Below, piece by piece: positions 56,698 through 64,000 of a DNA stretch of 64,000 bases (position 1 is the stretch's first letter; each line of letters begins with the position of its first letter). The notes under the pieces were generated by a model. That model saw nothing but the letters and a program-made list of their open reading frames with translations. It was not told the DNA's origin and ran no database searches. The DNA is from Eriocheir sinensis (lineage: Eukaryota; Arthropoda; Malacostraca; Decapoda; Varunidae). Where the stretch lies: positions 10,445,386 to 10,509,385 of the forward strand of contig NC_066513.1 of assembly GCF_024679095.1 (NCBI RefSeq). The letters run 5' to 3'. The position numbers and the translations under genes are program-made.

Positions 56698-58374
56698 CTG
56701 ATGGACATGTCCATTCCGTAATGGTGAAGGAAGGGCTTCTTCGCTTGGTGATATAGCACTCTGGCATCTCACTACTGCTAAAACTTATGTCCAACGACCT
56801 CTGTTTTGTTCGCTGGAGGGATGATCGTTCTCTGGTTTCAGCTGAGATATCACCTTGGTCACCGACTTCTTGTAGCATTATCCCATGTGCAGTGTGGACC
56901 GAGCCAGCCGTTGTAAATTGATCGAAGTTGTCAAAGTCACTATGGAACAGAGAATTGGTGTATTAGTAACTATCTGATTTGTCAGCAGATAGGAAGATTT
57001 TTCTACCATTATTGCAAGCGCGGTTTCTAGTTCTGCTGAAAAAGAATAATTCTCACAGTGTCCCAATCGACTGATCAACGTTATGAGCTCACTGCTTCGA
57101 AACATGTGACGTAAGGTCATACACAGAAGAATGTGCTTGGGCAGTTTCCACTGGCCTCTAGTAGCAGCACGGCATAGGTCTTGGCCCAGGGACGGGACTA
57201 AACGGCTGTTTTTTGCAGTAAGTGGACTTGTCACATCACCTGTTATAAGAGTGAAAATGAACTTCTCTAAATCTCTTGGAAGTACATCATCTTGATGTTC
57301 TAAATCTTTGGCAGTTGGGGGCCATACTGTTGATCCAGACTCCTTGAATTTCTGAATTATATTCGCATGCAATTGGAGTGCAGCATCATTGATTTTCTCT
57401 GTACTGCTCAGTTCATACAATTTTTGAGCAAAAGTATCCAGTCTTGATGAGGATGCATACACAACACTTGAGTTAAATTTTGTACCTCCAAGCTGCAAAA
57501 ACGATAACTGTTTTCCATAGCATTTCATGATTTTTGCCATTAAGTTTTCAAACCGGTATCTAGGATTAGCAAATGGAGTTCCTTCTAGTGCAGCAGTATA
57601 TTCCACTTTGAGGTCTTTGAGAAGCACTAACTCTTGTCTGTTTATTATTTTGTCTTCTATTATAGCACACACTTTATGGAAGGCATTTTGATGGGTCAAT
57701 TCCATTTCAGTTTGTTGCGATACATTACTTTCATCTGTGCTAAGCCAAAGTGTCTTTCGAGTATAATTTTTGCGACAGCTTGGATGGTACTGAGCTTCAC
57801 AGGCAAACAAGTCAAAACCTTTAATCTTCTTCAATAGTAAATAGTCATTTTCTGATTCTGCTGCTTTAAGAACTGTTTCTCCTCCCCCAAATTCAAACTT
57901 TGCCAGTGGTTCTGTTGTCCAGGCACCTTTCCTTTTCACTTTGCATCTTCCTTTTTTATCGCAAAATATACACTCAGCAGGAAAAATAATTCCTACATTT
58001 GATGTTTTCCTGTGTAACCTGGATGTTGAAGGAATTTCATCATGTTTCAGGCGATTCAAGTTGCCAGTAAAGAATTGATAGCAGTCCCGATGATATCCCA
58101 ATGCTTCTTTCTCTGAATAGGAAATGGGAATTTGTAAGCATATTTCCGACATTCTGTATGGTGATCCCTCGGGTTGCATCATCCTCCGTCTGCGTATGTC
58201 CTGAAGTTTGTTGAAACTTTCTTCTGAAAGTTGTGTAACTTTAGTGCAAGTGCTTTTTGAAAAGTGTATTATGCACTTTGGCAATACATCATTGCTTTCC
58301 ATCATAGTTTCTAAACTACGATCACCACCACCATCCCCAACTTCCCCTTTCATTTTTTTCCTGGGGTTATTCAT
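56698..58374 (-). CDS. Transposon protein, N-terminal block (exon 1) with Cys/His modules
   Basis: Starts at ATG 58374 (MNNPRKKMKGEVGD). Two similar modules stand out: GYHRDCYQFFTGN (93-105) and, after a CIFC pair (135-138) and FACEAQYHPSCRKNYTRK, a second Tyr-His-x2-Cys-x3-aromatic-Thr motif (196-204). These look like treble-clef-type zinc modules for DNA or protein binding (inference). The block continues through LCRAATRGQWKLPKHILLCM and LISRLGHCENYSFSAELETA. At about 56960 a one- or two-base indel moves the frame; after it, HSDFDNFDQFTTAGSVHTAH and ETRERSSLQRTKQR lead to the splice donor at 56698. The unshifted frame runs on to a stop at 56878. Confidence 0.75.
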
Positions 58375-58375
58375 G

Positions 58376-58754
58376 GTAGGCGGTGGCGTAGGTGGTATCG
58401 TCCTGGGCTCACATTCACCGCGTGATGGACGACGCGGGTTCGAATCCCCACGCTACCACTCGGATTTTTCAGTCACCGCCGAGTGGCTTAAAACTACCCA
58501 CATGCTGTCCTGAAGACCACCCATCAACCCGGACTCTAGAGGAAGCCGTCCAAGCGAATCAAGAACGAGTTCCGGGGGGCAGCATGAGCCAATGCAAGAT
58601 GGCGCCACTATAAACACTCGCCTGCGCCAGAACGGGCTGGGCCGACCATCAGGCCCCACCTGGAAGAAGCCTTGGGCCGACCATCAGGCCCCACCGGGAA
58701 GATGCCTACCGGCGCAATAGGCAACAACGTAAAAAAAAAAAAAAAAAAAAAAAA
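58376..58754 (+). mobile_element. tRNA-derived SINE with poly(A) tail, inside the FEN1-like transposon
   Basis: The head GGCGTAGGTGGTATCG is an A-box region and GGTTCGAATCC a perfect B box. A body follows with duplicated GGGCCGACCATCAGGCCCCA (about 58640 and 58675), then a run of about 24 A. CATG at 58372-58375 and 58755-58758 is a short likely target duplication. It is in the opposite orientation to the host gene, immediately before its start codon. Confidence 0.87.
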
Positions 58755-58896
58755 CATGCACATGCAGTTACAACCAATACCTGAAAAGAAAAGTAGTACA
58801 TTAGCTTACGTAGCTTCTGTAAATTTTAAAAGTAACTTACATGTATTAATTGCTTGAAAGCAAAGTAATGCAATAATAACCCTAGAAAAAGTAATA

Positions 58897-59232
58897 TTAA
58901 ATGTTATTTTCTGCTCAAATATGTAACAGCACTGCAAATTGTGGACTATTTTACGTCTCTTATGTCATAGAACACTCTGGGTACAAAAAACGTGGTTTTG
59001 ACCAAAGAAATAGTAATTAAATATCCTCTGTAAGATTTTGGAGTGAGGCGGGTGATTACGTTGAAATTATCGCCGGTAATCAAAGAAAATTGGCCGTAAC
59101 TTTTATCGATCCCTACGGATATCTGTTAACATTTCATTTTTGTGACCAGAAGTGACTCCTGAACAAAATGAGACCACTCACAGAGGATCCTGGGGGGGGT
59201 ACAAGTTACCCCCTATGCTGGCTCATGGCCTA
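58897..59232 (-). repeat. Right TIR of the FEN1-like transposon
   Basis: Reverse complement of the left TIR with differences only around the G-run (GCATAGGGGG against GGGGGGG) and the inner edge. It contains the region upstream of the minus-strand gene, so it would hold its promoter. Confidence 0.93.
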
Positions 59233-59430
59233 TCTGTATTTCCTCCTGTCTACGACTTGAGCTCTTTCAAGAAGAGGGTATCAGGACACCTCTCCTCCCG
59301 AAATTGACCTATCTTTCGGCCACTCGTCTAACTCTTTATAGGAGCAGTGATTAGCGTTTTTTTTTTCTTCACATTTGTTACCTTTTTTATGCCCTTGAAC
59401 TGACTCCTCTGCTGTAAAAAAAAAGACTAC
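59233..59430 (+). mobile_element. LINE B2 3' end
   Basis: TCTGTATTTCCTCCTGTCTA continues the sequence broken at 52686: the end of ORF2 (SFKKRVSGHLSSRN-like) and the 3' UTR with the family tail. A-rich terminus at about 59417. Confidence 0.87.
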
Positions 59431-59519
59431 ACTGAGTTCAACTTCTAGGAAATTATTCATCATTATCGTAGCACAACATTAATATATTGAAAACAACTAC
59501 TTTGGTTACCAAAAAATTT

Positions 59520-61555
<2,036 letters not shown>

Positions 61556-61581
61556 GCGAAGATAAATCTAGGTACTATTCT

Positions 61582-62826
61582 TTGAAATTACATATCCAAG
61601 CACTGCACAACACGAACGAAGAGCTAAAAAGATCAAATGTTTTGCTATGGGACTTCCTTTCTGGGTACCCTGCAGTTCCAACTCCCCCCCACTTCCTGCA
61701 CCTAGCACTCGGATCTTCTGAGACAAACACATTCCTCCCCCTCCTCCCCCAGTCCTCCTCCTCCTCGGCCTCCCTCCCTTCCTCCGCCGCCTCCCGCCAC
61801 ACCTCATCTCCCGAACCTGACAACACCCCAACCGCTCTCCCCCTTCCTACTTCCCCACCTACCTCCCTACCTCCCCACCTCCCTCCCTACCTGCTCACAC
61901 CGAGACCTCACCGAAACACCCTCTACCGCCGCCACCACCACCCCTCCTCTCCCCCCCCCTCCCATTCAACAGCCACCCTTGACTCCTCTTCTTTCCTCAC
62001 CATTGCCTCATCCTTTCCTTCCACATTCAATTCGACCTCCCCCTCCTCCTCCACTTTTGCCATCACATCTAATGCCTCCCTCCACTCCTCGTCACCCACC
62101 CTTCCCCCACCACACGCTACTTCCAGTACTACCACTGCCAGCCCACTATTATCCCTCCCTCCTGCTAACTCCACCACCCGAGCCTAAGCTTCCTCTCTAA
62201 CCTCCGAACGGAATGCTTACTTTCGCCCTTCCAAAAGAACTCCCAAAACCATTCTTCCAGCAGTAGTATGTACGAACAAGATACTGTTTCGAGACACGGA
62301 CGAGCTGAACACAAGGGTCAGTCTGGTAGGCGACAGCCTGGTCAGAGGCCAATTCACGGAGTTTTGTGGCCGTAATACATCGACACGGACGCGTTTCTGT
62401 ATATCTCGACTCAGACTAGATGACATTATATCAGATGTTGATGCTGTCACGGAAAGCTCTAAGGAAGACAGTGTATCTGATTCACGCGGCCACAAACGAC
62501 GTTCAATCAACTCGATCTCAAGACCTGCTGTCAAGATACCGTCAAGTTATTCGCTAATACTAGACAAAGTCCCTTCACATCATTGTCTCTGAGATTTTAT
62601 CGAGAATCAATGAGTTCGCCGGTTTTAACAGCAAAGCATACAGCGTCAGCACTAATCTGAAGCAACTATGTGACAACGAAGACGTAGCGTTCACCAACGC
62701 CTGGCATGAAGTCACTGAGCGCCCGGACTTGTTTCGAGATGATGGTCTCCACCTGAACGAAGTTGGTTCGGCGCGGCTTGGAAGGCTCCTTAACGAGGCA
62801 GTTGAAAACTTTTCAAAAAGCTATTA
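61582..62826 (+). pseudogene. LINE F ORF1: coiled coil, S/P/T linker, SGNH esterase
   Basis: 61582-62187 encodes a short helix (HIQALHNTNEELKRSN) and a long Ser/Thr/Pro-rich linker. After a frame change (about 62190) comes VSLVGDSLVRGQFTEFCGR (nucleophile Ser block). After another break at about 62440 comes LIHAATNDVQSTRSQDLLSR, then EILSRINEFAGFNSKAYS and LFRDDGLHLNEVGSARLGRL (D-x-x-H block), with the stop at 62824-62826. The domain order matches LINE A ORF1. The GTND block reads ATND here. Frame breaks make it inactive. Confidence 0.8.
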
Positions 62827-62929
62827 AAAAACTGTAGGCGAGGGCGGGGCAAGGCAGCCCATGATCAGCCAACCCGTAGCGTCAGTGCGGCTTACGAGAA
62901 ACTGTGTAACCATCGACGCCTCCGACAGT

Positions 62930-64000
62930 CGAATTGATACAACTCGTACCAGACAAAACAGGAGACACATTTCTGTTCTACACACAAATGCACGTTGTTT
63001 ATTACCCAAAACGGACAAAATTATGGCATATATTGCAAAAGAGAAACCAGAAGTGGTAGCCATCACTGAGACCTATCCCAATTTGCACATCTAATAATCG
63101 AATTGCCATTCTCTGGGTACGAAAGCTTTCACAAAAACCTAGCGCACATAAAAAGGAGTAATATGTTACGCAAAAAGTACGCTCTCTGCCGTAAAAATAG
63201 ACAAACATGATGCGGAGAAATACGATTCCGTTTATGTGGAAATAACCATAAGTTATACGAAACTAACACTTGCAACAGCCCCCCCAAACAACAAGCAGCC
63301 GACGACACTGCCCTGTACGAGGGGATTCACTCTCTTATATAAAGCAAAGAAGCAATAATAATCGGGGACTTTAACTGAGGCTTGTTGACTTGTGATCAAG
63401 AGGGTAACAGGCTCATAGAAATGATGGAAGATTCGTTCCTCACTGAAGTTATAACTCAACCGACAATAGAAAACAACATACTGGATTTGGTCTTAGTAAG
63501 CGACCCCGACCTCCTCCGCGACCGCGAGGTAGATGAGAAATTGAGTGGCTGCGATCACTACTTAATCTGTGTTAATGTAAACATAGGCCACACCCTCGTA
63601 GATAATCCGTCAGTGATACCAAATGGCAAAGAGGCAAATTTCAACTTAGCCCGTGAGCTGCTTCCCCCTGCGACCTGGGACCACCTTAACGTCACCAACA
63701 ATACAATTGACAACACTCGGAACGTCTTTAAAGATAAACTCCTGGATCTAGAGAAGACAACAGTGTCTACTAAATCCAGGCGAGTAATTGGAACCGTGGA
63801 TTCACCTTGAATGACCACAGAAATCAAAAGGGCAGTAAATTTGAAAAAAAAAAGAATTATAACCGAATTAAAGAGAATGACACGGCCGAATCCCATACAC
63901 AGTACCGCAACAACCTCAGAGCTTCTCGCACCCTTATTCGAAGTAGTAAACGTAACTATGAAAAATAAATAACTTGCGAAATCAAGAGTAACTACAGAAA
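62930..64000 (+). pseudogene. LINE F ORF2, AP endonuclease (cut by window end)
   Basis: Starts near RHISVLHTNARCLLPKTDKI, then KPEVVAITETYPNLHI; after stops and frame changes, a GDFN-like site (IIGDFN* at about 63365), NRLIEMMEDSFLTEVITQP, NNILDLVLVSDPDLL and EKLSGCDHYLICVNV. The terminal His block (GCDH) is intact. TGA at 63808-63810 and further stops follow (…EIKRAVNLKKK, RTLIRSSKRNYEK) into the linker before RT. Confidence 0.78.

Larger units (their letters stand above)
52687..59232 (-). mobile_element. 6,546-bp DNA transposon encoding a FEN1/XPG-like nuclease protein
   Basis: Near-identical TIRs of about 335 bp (52687-53020, 58897-59232) start TAGGCCATGAGCCAG. TCT lies at 52684-52686 and 59233-59235; other LINE B copies read CATCTGTATTT without the insertion, so the duplication is 3 bp and the boundaries are exact. 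All coding sequence is on minus: an N-terminal block with Cys/His modules, a middle block and a C-terminal block with a FEN1/XPG-type acidic pattern. No DDE transposase is recognisable. The TIR identity (a few differences, mostly in a G-run) implies a young insertion. A SINE later entered just upstream of the first start codon. I know this protein type as a widespread unnamed animal family, but no superfamily name for the element. Confidence 0.88.
43320..59430 (+). mobile_element. Jockey-like LINE, copy B2, spread over 16 kb by two insertions
   Basis: Pieces 43320-46011, 52341-52686 and 59233-59430 join into one element: 5' UTR, one long EN-RT ORF, C-terminal region and 3' UTR ending TGCCCTTGAACTGACTCCTC + TGCTGTAAAAAAAAA. 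The first interruption (46012-52340) is flanked by TCGTAT on both sides; the second (52687-59232) by TCT. Copies B1 and B3 provide the empty sites. It is the best preserved jockey-like copy here. Confidence 0.87.
61556..64000 (+). mobile_element. CR1-like LINE (family F), 3' part outside the window
   Basis: ORF1 with an esterase domain (61582-62825) is followed by the start of ORF2 (62930-64000), the same architecture as LINE A but strongly diverged. It begins just after the A-rich tail of LINE B3. The window end cuts it before the reverse transcriptase. Confidence 0.8.

Noticed and set aside
56500..56772. Separate small gene in the 90-codon minus-strand frame
   Set aside because: It spans the predicted intron and is out of phase with the conserved blocks.
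58376..58457. Functional tRNA gene
   Set aside because: The B box is perfect, but a 300-bp SINE body and poly(A) follow.
61582..62187. Mucin-like host protein
   Set aside because: The Ser/Thr/Pro-rich frame continues into an SGNH esterase and LINE ORF2, so it is the linker of LINE ORF1.

Overview
The window looks like a large, repeat-choked arthropod nuclear genome, most likely a decapod crustacean. The reasons are dense long (TC)n, (CA)n, (TA)n and (TTA)n microsatellites, tRNA-derived SINEs, many CR1-like and jockey-like LINEs, spliced genes with GT..AG introns, and no bacterial-style operons. The species call is inference. Almost everything here is transposable-element sequence inserted into other transposable-element sequence; comparing copies inside the window gives exact insertion points and target duplications for several of them.

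Layout. 1-6.6 kb: a decayed env-bearing Ty3/gypsy element (reverse transcriptase, RNase H, integrase, F-like envelope) with a 19-copy, 51-bp coding minisatellite expanded inside the integrase gene. 6.6-14.1 kb: a small element with 45-bp terminal inverted repeats (TIRs), SINE pieces, LINE fragments and microsatellites. 14.09-23.29 kb: a long-TIR element split by a 7.0-kb PIF/Harbinger transposon that carries the usual gene pair, Myb/SANT on + and HARBI1-like transposase on -. 23.4-31.7 kb: a nearly full-length CR1-like LINE (copy A1; SGNH-esterase ORF1, then endonuclease-RT ORF2 with only two nonsense changes), interrupted by minus-strand CR1 fragments and by a 1.2-kb long-TIR element in its 3' UTR. 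32.7-33.8 kb: the only host gene I can support, three GC-rich exons of an IQUB-like ubiquitin-domain protein, reading out of the window through a very long repeat-filled intron. 34.4-42.4 kb: CR1 copy A2, interrupted by a TTAA-flanked piggyBac-like MITE, a jockey-like LINE (B1) and a solo-LTR-like block. 43.3-59.4 kb: jockey-like LINE B2, interrupted first by a minus-strand I-like LINE (CCHC ORF1, EN-RT-RNase H ORF2; itself hit by a CR1 fragment) and then by a 6,546-bp DNA transposon. 59.5-61.6 kb: a third jockey-like copy with a microsatellite-rich insertion. 61.6-64.0 kb: a second CR1-like LINE with an esterase ORF1, cut by the window end.

The most interesting item is the 6,546-bp element at 52,687-59,232. 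It has about 335-bp nearly identical TIRs, a clean 3-bp TCT target duplication and one long minus-strand gene in three open blocks joined by a small intron and a few frameshifts. No DDE, tyrosine or HUH recombinase motif is visible. The C-terminal block instead carries the whole ordered acidic-residue pattern of the FEN1/XPG flap-endonuclease fold, and the N-terminal block has paired Cys/His modules. I know similar proteins as widespread uncharacterised animal proteins, but I cannot name a transposon superfamily for this element. It is the best candidate for an undescribed mobile system here.
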